Assembly (NCBI GenBank): GCA_027596035.1
Contig: JADGJA010000594.1
Location: 1 to 14,305, forward strand
Direction: 5' to 3'
DNA: 14,305 bases
DNA from: Thoreauomyces humboldtii
Lineage: Eukaryota; Chytridiomycota; Chytridiomycetes; Spizellomycetales; Powellomycetaceae
Part shown: one piece after another, positions 1 to 7,983 of the stretch
Layout of the letters: the number at the start of each line of letters is the position of its first letter
Numbering within the stretch: position 1 is the stretch's first letter
Translations under genes and position numbers: made by a program
The notes under the pieces: model-generated
What the model saw: only the letters and a program-made list of their open reading frames with translations
What the model was told of the DNA's origin: nothing
The model's database searches: none

Positions 1-302
1 GGGGGAGGGTGAGGAGAGGGAGATGGAGACGGTCACCATGGGGTACGACGTTGCGGGAGACACACGTGGGGAGGCGGAGGGAGAGCGAAGCGTGGGAGGT
101 GGAAGGGGAGTCGTCGGACGGGGATCGAGGGCAGCGTCGTTTCCTCACGGTGCGCGGGCGGAGGGCGTGGCTTTCAGGAGGTCGCGCACCGATGGGGAGA
201 GGAGATCCGGAGAGGGGACGGGGTGGTGGAGGGGTGGCAGGAGGAAGGAGCAGGAGGGAGGAGGTTTGCCTGCCTTTGCGAAGCATGGGTAGATCGAGTT
301 GA
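1..302. other. G- and purine-rich low-complexity stretch, no gene seen
   Basis: The plus strand is dominated by GGA/GGG runs, including a cluster of three GGGG runs near 214-233 flanked by GG pairs. The open frames here encode Arg/Gly/Glu-rich or Ser/Pro-rich strings expected from the composition alone, with no recognisable domain. It could be a promoter-proximal or untranslated segment of a gene outside the window. No function is assigned. Confidence 0.5.
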
Positions 303-477
303 GTGGGGGTGCTGACCCAGTCGAGTCGGCTTTTTTGGGGGGGTTGACGGTTGGCATTGTATTATACGCTTTCCATACAATTAGTCCGTCGCTTTTGCAG
401 TGCAGCACATCTGTGGTATCCGTCGACGACGGCGAATTATTTTCGCAGGTCATCGTCCAGATCTTTCGGCAGCCGCT

Positions 478-697
478 TCAAGACAACGGGTGCCATGCTA
501 TTGAACCCCTGACTGAGTTGAAGGCTGCAGCGGCGGCGATTCCCCGGCGCTGTTGATCAGGCTGGGAGCCGTACTTGTCTCTGGCTGGGTCGATTTGCGA
601 GACTACGATGGTGAGGTGCCCACTCGGTGGAGCCGTTGCCGAGGGGTCAGCTATCCAATCCCGTATGGAGCAGTCTTGTTTGGTGAACCCTCCCACA
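478..697 (-). pseudogene. Tentative C-terminal fragment of an unknown protein, with an IDPARDKYGSQP motif
   Basis: A 72-codon minus-strand frame contains a hydrophobic strand (LTIVVSQ) followed by IDPARDKYGSQPDQQRR. The strand-then-DP/HP-loop pattern is reminiscent of the last conserved motif of uracil-DNA-glycosylase-fold proteins, but this is a weak impression from memory and not a demonstrated match. The fragment lies downstream (in minus-strand sense) of the Fanzor relic, and the other half of the same gene may be the frame at 1925-2500. The first half of the frame (residues 1-25) is not convincing. It could be chance coding. Confidence 0.3.
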
Positions 698-805
698 TGT
701 TGAAGGCAACCACTGCTTAAGAGATTCCCATGGAGGTATATCGAAGCTTCAGTCCACTTGAGTCCATGCAGTACAGTAGATCCCTCTTGTAAGGATCAAC
801 GTAGG

Positions 806-876
806 CTATGTTGGAGTGAGGGTATTCGCAAGGGTATAGACTCATTCAAAAAGAGGCGTGTGCGGAGGGTATGGAC
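806..876 (-). other. Probable 71-nt intron before the RuvC-I exon
   Basis: The minus strand shows GAATAG|GTCCAT as donor and CTCACTCCAACATAG|CC as acceptor, immediately before the codons of YVDPYKRD. Its length matches the other introns here. The phases on either side do not agree by one nucleotide and the exon ends in TAG, so either the true donor differs or the junction has decayed. Confidence 0.4.
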
Positions 877-1140
877 CTATTCGAACCGGGTGGGCTTCTT
901 CGAGACGCGTGCGGTAGGCTTCCTGAACGGAGCAGCGGCAGGCTTCGGCTTCACCTTGAGCTTCAGCTTGGTTATGGCCTGTATGGCCTCGGACGGGACC
1001 TTGAGCTCCGAAGGCAGGCCAGTTGCCAAGGCTTCCACTGCATGCCGCAATGCAGGAAGGTTTTCTGTGACGTATTTTGCATTGAGGGTTCAGCTGAGTG
1101 ACTTCTGCTTTCCCATGGACTTTTTCTTCTTGCCCAGAGG

Positions 1141-1207
1141 CTGGGACACAAGAATGCATTCAGATTTGTATGCCCAGCACGCCAATATGACAGTCATCGT
1201 CTTCTAC
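1141..1207 (-). other. 67-nt spliceosomal intron inside the Fanzor relic
   Basis: The minus-strand donor is CAG|GTAGAAG directly after the TDGVAVGISMQ exon. The acceptor is TTCTTGTGTCCCAG|CCTCTGG, with a CTGAA branch-like sequence about 20 nt upstream. Splicing joins two phase-0 ends and leads straight into the Lys-rich linker, which stays in frame to the next stop. Size and branch placement are typical of fungal-type introns. Confidence 0.65.
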
Positions 1208-1897
1208 CTGCATCGAGATACCGACAGCAACTCCGTCCGTGTGGATCGAGTGCGCAAACTCGCAGCCCGAATACTTCTTCTTGATGATCTTCTTATTGGT
1301 ATGAAGAACCGCCTCCCATGATCTCTTGACATCATAGGTAATGAGGGGAGGTCAACCAATGCCAAGGATGTTGACAAGAAGAATAGTAGTATCAATGTGA
1401 ACGCTTGATTGTGTTGAGACTCTCGTCGTAGAAAAACTGTCGAACCTTTTCTTCCCTATATAAGCGAGAGAACCTTTTCCTCTCTCGCTGATCTCCAAGC
1501 AATTCCGAGATCGTACGCCATCATTAGTTCCCTTCAGTTCCCGTGGAGCCTTGGTCTCTACAGATTGCACATGCGTTCGCCGAAGTGGAATAGCAGCAAA
1601 GGGTGGATACTCCCTGGCCTCGTAAAATCCGCTGAGCTTGCAGTATGCCTCAATGTACGCTCCCGGAGCCTTGTAAAGGTCCAGCGCTAGATGAAAATCA
1701 TCCTTGAGACGGGCTGGAGGGAGGATCCTGAGGAATCTTGCAGCAAAGCGACATTCGACCGGCAGCCTTGTTTCGTTCAGAATGTGGCCATGTCGGATAT
1801 CCTCCTTCAATGCTTGCACACGTGCTCGATGTGCTTTTAGACGGTTCTTGCCAGCCGCCCTCTTGTCCCTCCCAAGGTACTTCACAACAGTCTTGAG

Positions 1898-1963
1898 CTA
1901 AAAGAAAATAGCCTTTGTTAGAACTCGCACTTCCCAAATGCGCATGACAATAGAAACTTATCT
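1898..1963 (-). other. Intron 3' end (CTAAC branch, TTTTCTTTTAG) with a damaged donor
   Basis: Just upstream of the first Fanzor exon the minus strand has TTCTAACAAAGGC, then a pyrimidine tract ending TTTTCTTTTAG|CTCAAG, a very good acceptor. The best donor candidate, about 65 nt upstream, reads CAAG|ATAAGTTTC, i.e. the GTAAGT consensus with its first G replaced by A. Which exon it once joined is uncertain, because the phase with the upstream frame does not match. Confidence 0.5.
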
Positions 1964-2500
1964 TGTGAATTTCCCGCGGGGGATGAAACTAGTTTCTTTC
2001 CATAAGCGTGCTTGAAGTTGACTGGCTACCGATGTTACCAAACGAGAGAATGTGACTGTGACGACCGGGCGAACAAGACTCATGTACCGGTGAAGCTGAG
2101 CCAGGGCAAGAAGAAGATCTTTGTAGGAAAGCCAGGGAAACAGGTTGCAGGAAGGGAAAGAAAGGCAAGGGGCGGAGGCGACGGCGCCAGAGTTGGTCTC
2201 GCACAAGTAGTAGGATGCAGGCAGTTTTCGGGCCATATCGCCAGCGCGGGAGTAGCCTGACAAGAAAGTGTTTTGACTCGGACCTATGTAGTCCACTTGA
2301 GTGCTGTCCTTTCCGAGTAGAGCGATGGTCGATGTTGCCTTCTGTTCGAGGACGTCAAGGCACTCTTCTGACGCAGGGTCCGGTTTTGACAGGGTAGTTG
2401 AGGCAATCATCACGCACGAGCGGCCTGATACGTTGGGTTGTGACTGCAGATGACGCACGAAGCTATGGCAGACAATTGCTTGATGCCGGCGGACGCCCAC
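1925..2500 (-). pseudogene. Unknown gene fragment, possible N-terminal half of a gene split by the Fanzor relic
   Basis: A 180-codon minus-strand frame starts in or before 2500 (an ATG is available at 2410). It reads as smooth protein: a helix-rich start, a segment around LLGKDSTQVDYIGPSQ, then FPWLSYKDLLLALAQLHRYM followed by LVRPVVTVTFSRLVTSVAS. The last part looks like a helix followed by a buried beta strand of an alpha/beta fold. After TSVAS, the neighbouring frame continues plausibly with NFKHAYGKKLVSSPAGNSQD down to about 1925, implying a frameshift near 2025. I do not recognise the family with confidence. A uracil-DNA-glycosylase-like fold is one possibility, with its C-terminal part at 478-697 on the far side of the Fanzor relic. 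Confidence 0.4.
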
Positions 2501-2643
2501 TCACATGATGGTTGCGTCGGAGGAAGTCCACCGCACTCAGACCGTGCGCCGACGTCCAGATCTGAATTTCCACGGCTTCTCGGCGTGCAACGATTGACCT
2601 CGGACGGAACGTTGTGCCGCGTTGAGATGGTCTTCGAAGTCCT

Positions 2644-2844
2644 TCACCGCGCTTTCCAAAAGCCGTCGATGGTGGTGTTTACGATTCCGGCGGTGATTGT
2701 AAACAGATAGGCCCAGGCGGCTACGACCGAGCTGGACACCTCCTTGATGGAGACGCCGATAGGTCCAGCCAGGACAAAGACGAAAAGGATGCCGCCAGCG
2801 ATCGCCTTCCACCAGACCGCCTGCCATTGTGTCTGTGCCTCGGT
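2644..2844 (-). pseudogene. Hydrophobic two-helix segment, likely membrane hairpin of a decayed gene
   Basis: A minus-strand frame open for 66 codons, ending at a TGA at 2644-2646, encodes WWKAIAGGILFVFVLAGPIG followed by a short linker and SSVVAAWAYLFTITAGIV. These are two hydrophobic stretches of about 20 and 18 residues, compatible with a membrane hairpin. It lies directly downstream of a coiled-coil frame at about 2845-3160, from which it is displaced by one frame. I infer that coiled coil plus membrane hairpin formed one protein before a frameshift, or are joined by an unseen intron. Family not recognised. Confidence 0.45.
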
Positions 2845-3429
2845 TCAGAGACGTGCGCTTGGAAGCTCCTCCTGCCCGACCGCTGGCCGACGCGCGCAAA
2901 CTGGCTCCTGACAAGGAATCCACGTCCAGCGCCTTTTGCGCCTTTGCTTCGATCCTCCTGAGTTTGGCAGCGTGCGCCTCTTCTGCGTCTACGAGTTGCT
3001 GGGTAAGGACCACCTTGGTCGTGGCGGATTCGTCCACGCTTATTGGTAGCGTTCTTCTGAGATGCTTAATGTTGCGGACAAGCGTTCCAGCTCGCTTCTT
3101 TGCCGTCTCGAGATCAGCAAGCAGCTTGCTCAGCTCAGCTGACCCGACTTCAACAAACAAAGGGCTACGTCCACTTTGTTGGACACAAACAAGGACAAAG
3201 CTAGGTCCAAATCCCGTCTGTTCAGGCCGGGCAAGAGGGTATCGTCGTGTTCATCGCTCATTTCTCTCCGAAGCGATGTGAGTCCTGAAGCTTCGTTTCC
3301 CGAAACAAGCCACTTGGCGTGCAAGTCTCGAGGCAAAGCAGACGAGCAGGCATCCAGCACCTCCCCCATGCATGCAAATATCCACCAAAAATCATGGTAA
3401 AATAGCCCGTACACTTTTGCCGAGTTCAA
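2830..3429 (-). pseudogene. Decayed gene body with a coiled-coil segment
   Basis: Two overlapping minus-strand frames read as protein. The first (3130-3429) contains LHAKWLVSGNEASGLTSL and NRRDLDLALSLFVSNKVDVAL, then stops. The second (from 3160 downwards) takes over with SAELSKLLADLETAKKRAG, a linker, and VVLTQQLVDAEEAHAAKLRR, both strongly helical with coiled-coil spacing. The two frames hand over near 3150, so one indel separates them. The coil leads into the hydrophobic hairpin at 2644-2844. No domain is recognised. Confidence 0.4.
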
Positions 3430-3559
3430 AAACTTTGCATGGTTGTCTTTCGAGAGTATGGATAGACATGATCTCGTTGGCGGGGTTAGTCATTCTCCAT
3501 CGCATCAAGCACTTTTAGCAGGCCTCCGTTCGATCAGGCCCAAGCATCACCAGACATCC

Positions 3560-4658
3560 TCAGCAGTCGGTCTTCCTGCTTCTCAATTTTGCGACTTCCG
3601 CTTGAGCCTTACGCAGGAGACCTCTAAGCAGCTCGATCGGATTTTCGAGCCCCCTTGCACGTTGTTTTGAAGGACGGTTTGACGGAGAAGTTGATATCCC
3701 ATCAACTATATGCTGATGGCCTTGAGTCACCTTTCGTTCAATCTTGGCAAGGTTCCAGCCAATGACCTTTCGCAGCATCTTGTCTTCGTCTCCCTCCTTG
3801 ATCGTCCCCAACAGGATCCGCAGCCTTTCTCTCGCCTCTCCTGGTTTGTTGTTGGCTGCGACGTAGATTTCCAAGACGTTGCCGCCGCCCTGATGAAGCA
3901 AGCGACTGGCGATCGCAACGACATCGGTGCCGGCGATAAGGCGGCACATGGCGTCACCATCTCGTCGGCGCGCTCGCTCATCCATCCGATCTTCTGTCTC
4001 GGGGAGGGATTCGGTCGAGACCACGACTAGGATCCATCTTTCTGGCATTCCGAGCCCATGTCTCGCAGCGAGTGTATTGTCATATCTGCAGAGCTCTTGG
4101 GATGGTTCGATTCGAGACCAAGAGCGCTCGTTTGCGTTCTTTGTACAAGGTCCAGACAGAAGTCCTTCGACACCAGGTCTGGAACCACGAAGTGTCATCG
4201 GGAGTGTGTAAATCTTTGTGCGCCTCGTATTCCTCCGCGTCTGTTTCCTCGCGGGAGTATAGCTTCAAGCGAGTTCGTTTGCGCCACTTTCGTGACTCGG
4301 AAAGGATTGGGTCTGCTCTGCGTTCCAGTTTCTCCGTCCGACAGCATCCCATAGCAGCTGGAATGGAGGGAGGCTGATGTATTAGCGCTGATGAGTAGAG
4401 GAAAGGCGAGGGGAAAGTGCCGATGATCTTGAGGCGTCCCGACATACTCCTTTCCCTCCCTTCGACCCACTTATGCACTCTGTCGAGTGAATGGCGATCA
4501 GCTTTCAATCGCTTAGGCTCACTCGCGAAGATATGGCGCACGACGGGACCCGCAGCCTTTCTCCGATCCCCGATCCATTCTTCTTCCACAGCCGCACCAG
4601 GATGACGTAGTCTCGGCCTCACACTGGAGCAGCTAACCGCTTCCTGTTCCTTTGCCAT
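3560..4658 (-). pseudogene. Unknown protein-like frames, probably one decayed or multi-exon gene
   Basis: From an ATG at 4658 the minus strand encodes MAKEQEAV... with KRLKADRHSLDRVHKWVEGR, and stays open to about 4080. A second frame (3560-4198) then reads as good protein: ERWILVVVSTESLPETEDRM, LHQGGGNVLEIYVAANNKPG, ERLRILLGTIKEGDEDKMLR and KVIGWNLAKIERKVTQ. It ends in a helical NPIELLRGLLRKAQAEVAKL before a stop at 3560-3562. The switch near 4080-4200 needs a frameshift or intron. It may be the upstream part of the gene continuing to 2644. No family recognised; decay is inferred from frame switching, not proved. Confidence 0.4.
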
Positions 4659-5091
4659 TTCCTTCTGCGCAGGCTGCCTTCTTTCACTTTCGCTTGCGCC
4701 GGGACCGGTCGACCTCGTCGTATGAAGACAATTGAAGTTCCGTGAGGTGCGATCAGACAGAAGAAGCATACGTGTTAGAAAAAGGCATAGCTTGTGGATC
4801 CACTTCTTCTCCGCAGTAGCCGGTCACGGCTCCGATACCTGACCCGGTCGACGATCCGAGCGGCGATGATAGTGTCCTGTGGTTCTCTGGAGGATATTTG
4901 CCTCCTGCGCTGCAGGAATGACTCTGACTAAGTAGGAAGAACTACCGTGCCTGTAACGTGGCACCAAAGTGGAGGGGACGCACGCACCCACGTTACAGCT
5001 GTGAAAGCACCGTGCTTCCATCTCGAGAGGAACGATGGTCGCGGCACTCACCGTCGGCTAGGTCTTTTCTATTTCTAGTCTCCGGGAGGGA

Positions 5092-5947
5092 TCACTCTGG
5101 TCCGTCCTCAAGTGCGGTTTCGTCCGCAAGCTCGATCTTGCCGATATACGATGTATACTCGTGAAACTCAGGAAAGTCTTCCGCTACGAGAGCGTCTCCT
5201 TCCAGGGGTTTACCCGCCGTTACCACCTCGTCGACCACCTCAAATTCGCTGGAGCGAATCGCGCCCTGTTCGATGCACGAGTGGTAGAACTGCCAATCTT
5301 TAAGCTTTTCGCCGCGCGACAACTCGCGAGCGACTTTGATGTGCGCAGAGAGTGCTGGCGACTCTTTGAGGGCTCCAACCACCTTCTTGCTCCCACGAGG
5401 AATCACTTTGCGGAGCTGCTCATTCACTTTGTATGGCGCAAGCAAGGAGGCATGTTCGACGTAAGCCTCACCGCAGGGCCCGCCCAGCCAGAAAGCATTC
5501 GGCGCAGACACGAAGCACGCGGCTGCACGGGGCTTTGGGTCACTCTTGACCTTTGGATTTGCCTTGATCACAGCCTGCGGGTTGCCAGCCTTCAGCTCGA
5601 GTGCTCTCGTCTCGGGGGGTGCCTGGCCTTCACGATCCGACCGGTGAGGCCAGACCGCGGGACCAGGCGCCAGACACGGCGTCGAAGTCGCCTGGCGCTC
5701 CAAGCATGGGGACACTAGCGTGTCCGAGGGCTGCGGAGTGGCCGAACGCTGGGAGATTACCGCGCGCAAGAGGTGCAAGCGGACGATCGTGCTCAAAGAC
5801 GGCGGCAGAGGGACGGTTGTTCCGCACAAGGTTCCCTTGATCATCACGCGGGATCACCGTACTGGAAAGAAAGGACCCCGCTAAGATGGGAGGTGCAGAG
5901 TCCACGAGGATTCTATGTGGATCTTGCGGATTGGCTTGCGTGGTCAT
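5092..5947 (-). pseudogene. Unknown gene of about 285 codons split between two frames
   Basis: The minus strand has an ATG at 5947 starting MTTQANPQDPHRILVDSAPP. This frame runs about 105 codons to a TGA at 5630-5632. The neighbouring frame then carries on with ALELKAGNPQAVIKANPKVK, FWLGGPCGEAYVEHASLL, GSKKVVGALKESPALSAHIK, and an acidic tail (FEVVDEVVTAGKPLEGDALV, ELADETALEDGPE) ending at 5092. Both halves look like natural protein and meet within about 60 bp near 5630-5690, so a single indel, or a very short intron, explains the break. A soluble, nucleoprotein- or capsid-like protein would fit the composition, but I do not recognise the family. Confidence 0.45.
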
Positions 5948-6748
5948 CGCTATGTGGCTGGAGTTGTGGTTGTCGTTGCTCTGTTGAGGGCTCGATGATA
6001 GTGTACGGACTCTCGGGAAGTTTCTGCGTAACCAAGCGGATACAGAAAGTACTCGAGGGACGCACGCGCACTTCGCCCTTATTGAGAGAACCGAGCAGAC
6101 CTCACTGACATCGAGGGGACACTGCTCGGGTCCCGAGTAGGGAAAGACCACGAGGACAAAGGATCACGCGAACAAAGGGACGAACAGAGTAACAGTGCGA
6201 GCGGCTTGCCAAAGGGCACGGGCCTGTACAGTACTCTGCGTTCCGAGCGGCGTTCGCTGGATGTCTCAACAGTCTGGTACAGACGACGCTGTCAGAAGTT
6301 TTCCTGGGCTACGAGAACGACGGCGTCTTGAGAGCTCAAGGTCGAACTCGAGGGCTCTGTGGCTGCGGCAGCCGCCCCAATAACACGACCCGACCGAGGA
6401 AAGGCCAGGCCGCGGGCCGGGGACGGCATCATCGGCGAGGCGGAACGTGTCGGAAATGATATTCGTAGTGAGCGCCATGCAAGAATTCGTAGTCCATCTC
6501 GTAAGTCCTCTTGGATTTGGAGTAGCGCACACGCAAGGTCTTGTGAATTGCTTTGTGAACACCGCGCCCGACAGAACTCTTATCCGAGCGGTGGATGAGC
6601 TCAGAGTCAGACGGTATATAAGCTCGAGTTCGAGGTGAAGGAAACGTACGGCCGTGCAATGGTTGGAAAAGCCGGCGACCTAGTCTGATCTCTCTGAATA
6701 GGGCGATGGATACAAATCCTCCCCATAGGAATGTGGAAGTCGCACTTG

Positions 6749-6991
6749 TCAAGGGCCATGGGCCGCGACCGTCTCTCTCTTCTTGCAATCTTCGAGGGAT
6801 CGCATCGCCTTGACCGCAGCGTTGTGAATGATGTCGTCGTCCTCCTCGGGCGCCTTGCGTTTTTTTGAGAGGTCTCCAAAAAAGCGCTCGGAGAATTGAT
6901 GACCCGTGGTTTCGGCGCGGGAGCCTTTGACAAGACGGCATTTGATGCTGCCGTAGTGTGGGTTGCATGCAGGGAACCTCCCCAGGTGGCA
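6749..6991 (-). pseudogene. Protein-like fragment next to the duplicated coil segment
   Basis: The minus-strand frame leaving the duplicated block at 6992 continues with CNPHYGSIKCRLVKGSRAET, QFSERFFGDLSKKRKAPEED and DDIIHNAAVKAMRSLEDCKK. This is plausible coding sequence with a basic KKRK stretch that could serve as a nuclear localisation signal. Upstream it passes through EWWSYPQLRPDFTKIKVLL in the duplicated block. It has no recognisable start or domain. Beyond 6749, down to about 6150, I see no convincing gene. Confidence 0.3.
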
Positions 6992-7161
6992 AGCACACTG
7001 CATGACCAGCAAGACTTTGATCTTGGTAAAGTCGGGCCTCAGCTGTGGGTAGGACCACCACTCGTAGACTCCAGTATGACCCGCTTCAATCTCAGCACTT
7101 CCATGTCGTGTTCGTGCTTCCGCTGGGCAGCAGCAGCGCGTTCCGCGGCCGCCGCAGAGTT
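6992..7161. repeat. Imperfect direct repeat, copy 1 (period 255 bp)
   Basis: This segment begins AGCACACTGCATGACCAGC and runs through the block ending in GCGGCCGCCGCAGAGT. It matches 7247-7416 at the large majority of positions. On the minus strand it encodes an Ala-rich helix (AAAAERAAAAQRKHEHDMEV, then LRLKRVILE) ending at the same THS-stop as copy 2. Confidence 0.85.
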
Positions 7162-7246
7162 GGTAAAGCCTCGTCGATGGCGGGCTCCTCGGTTGGCTTG
7201 TCACCTTTCTTGATACGACGAATCTGTCAAATGTAACTGTTAAGTC

Positions 7247-7416
7247 AGCACACCGCATGACCAGCAAGACTTTGATCCTGGTAAAGTCGGGCCTCAGCTG
7301 TGGGTAGGACCACCACTCGTGGACTGCAGCATGACCCGCTTCAATTTTAGCACTTCCATGTCGTGTTCGTGCTTCCGCTGGGCTGCAGCAGCGCGCTCCG
7401 CGGCCGCCGCAGAGTC
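7247..7416. repeat. Imperfect direct repeat, copy 2
   Basis: Second copy of the block at 6992-7161. Between the copies (7162-7246) the minus strand shows an intron-like 3' end, CTTAACAGTTACATTTGACAG, followed by an open stretch IRRIKKGDKPTEEPAIDEA. The duplication may therefore have carried an exon boundary with it. Confidence 0.85.
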
Positions 7417-7510
7417 TCTTGCCGCGAGCTCACGCTGCTCCTTCTCCTGCGCACGCTGCAATGCCGCCTCGTTGGTCCGATCTCCGAAGTTAAGCTGGTG
7501 TGTATGGCCG
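7294..7510 (-). pseudogene. Ala/Glu/Arg-rich coiled-coil coding segment
   Basis: A minus-strand frame reads GLPNYGHTHQLNFGDRTNEA, then ALQRAQEKEQRELAARDSAA and AAERAAAAQRKHEHDMEVLK, before a TGA at 7294-7296. It is highly charged and helical with no Pro or Gly for about 45 residues, so a coiled coil is likely. TNEAALQRAQ resembles ANKAALKRAA in the relic at 7964-8509, at DNA level too, so the two segments probably derive from one coil repeat. The stop is shared with the duplicated copy at 6992-7161. Confidence 0.45.
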
Positions 7511-7749
7511 TAGTTGGGGAGCCCACGGGGGCAAACGACGACCGCCTAGACGGCGGCGGTGGTGTCACGTGAAGGGGGGTCGCCCGAGGGCGGCGAACTC
7601 CATCAACACGCGCCGTGAGCGCAAATTCGGTGCCCACAAGGGCACCAGTTCCAATGTCCACTGGACAGCAAAAAAAGGCACATTCGTCAGAAACATCAGG
7701 TGACCGTAGCTCACGGCACCGGCTCCAATACAAATACTGTACAAAAGAT

Positions 7750-7932
7750 CTAGTCATCGATATGATCGTCATTACCCATGCTCTTGGTGATGGCGTTCCC
7801 CGTCGCCTTGCGTTCTGAAGGAGGGGAGGGAGGAGACGCTCGAACCGAAGCGAGCCCTCCGATGAACAGAGCACTCACGGCACCGGCTCTAATGGCCAAC
7901 CCCCAAAGGAAAGCTTCCTTGCTGTCGAGCAT
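7750..7932 (-). pseudogene. Hydrophobic fragment downstream of the coiled-coil relic
   Basis: The minus strand encodes LDSKEAFLWGLAIRAGAVSA, then LFIGGLASVRASPPSPPSER. A hydrophobic patch of about 15-18 residues is followed by a Pro/Ser stretch. It follows a coiled coil, as the hairpin at 2644-2844 does, which suggests but does not prove a shared architecture. The microsatellite at 7939-7983 separates it from the coil. Confidence 0.25.
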
Positions 7933-7938
7933 CTCTGC

Positions 7939-7983
7939 GTGTGTGTGTGCGTGTGTGTGTATTTCAATGTGTATGTCGATGTG
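7939..7983. repeat. (TG)n-type microsatellite with an interrupted tail
   Basis: A run of GT/TG dinucleotides from 7939 to about 7960, interrupted once by a C, is followed by a degenerate tail to about 7983. Open frames across it (poly Cys-Val, or His-Thr on the other strand) are artefacts of the repeat. Confidence 0.9.

Larger units (their letters stand above)
717..1897 (-). pseudogene. Decayed Fanzor (eukaryotic TnpB-like, RuvC-fold) nuclease gene
   Basis: Fanzors are eukaryotic homologues of the transposon-encoded RNA-guided nuclease TnpB. Reading the minus strand from 1897, one frame gives a basic N-terminal part, the motif IPLRRTHV, then VHIDTTILLVNIL, then FAHSIHTDGVAVGISMQ. PLRR...IDT...TDG is the order I know from Fanzor1 proteins just before the catalytic domain. 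After an intron (1141-1207) comes a Lys-rich linker (PLGKKKKSMGKQK), as expected before the first RuvC motif. After a second probable intron comes AYVDPYKRDLLYCMD...KLRYTS, the RuvC-I block, with its Asp codon at 795-797 and the family's usual DPG changed to DPY. Breaks: in-frame TGA at 1352-1354 and 1090-1092, TAG at 877-879, and a frame mismatch into the last exon. The RuvC-II Glu, zinc ribbon and RuvC-III Asp are not seen, so the copy is truncated and should not be active. Confidence is high for the family and for its being broken. Confidence 0.8.

Noticed and set aside
478..697. IDPARDKYG read as the RuvC-I motif of the Fanzor relic
   Set aside because: A much better RuvC-I block (VDPYKRDLLYCMD...RYTS) lies at 717-805 in the right order after the TDG motif.
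870..895. GGTTCGAAT on the minus strand as a tRNA T-loop
   Set aside because: The flanking bases do not form a T-stem and no acceptor, D or anticodon arms can be drawn around it.
1450..1465. TATATAAG as a TATA box (a second copy near 6612)
   Set aside because: The first lies within Fanzor-relic coding sequence, and neither has a credible gene just downstream on the same strand.
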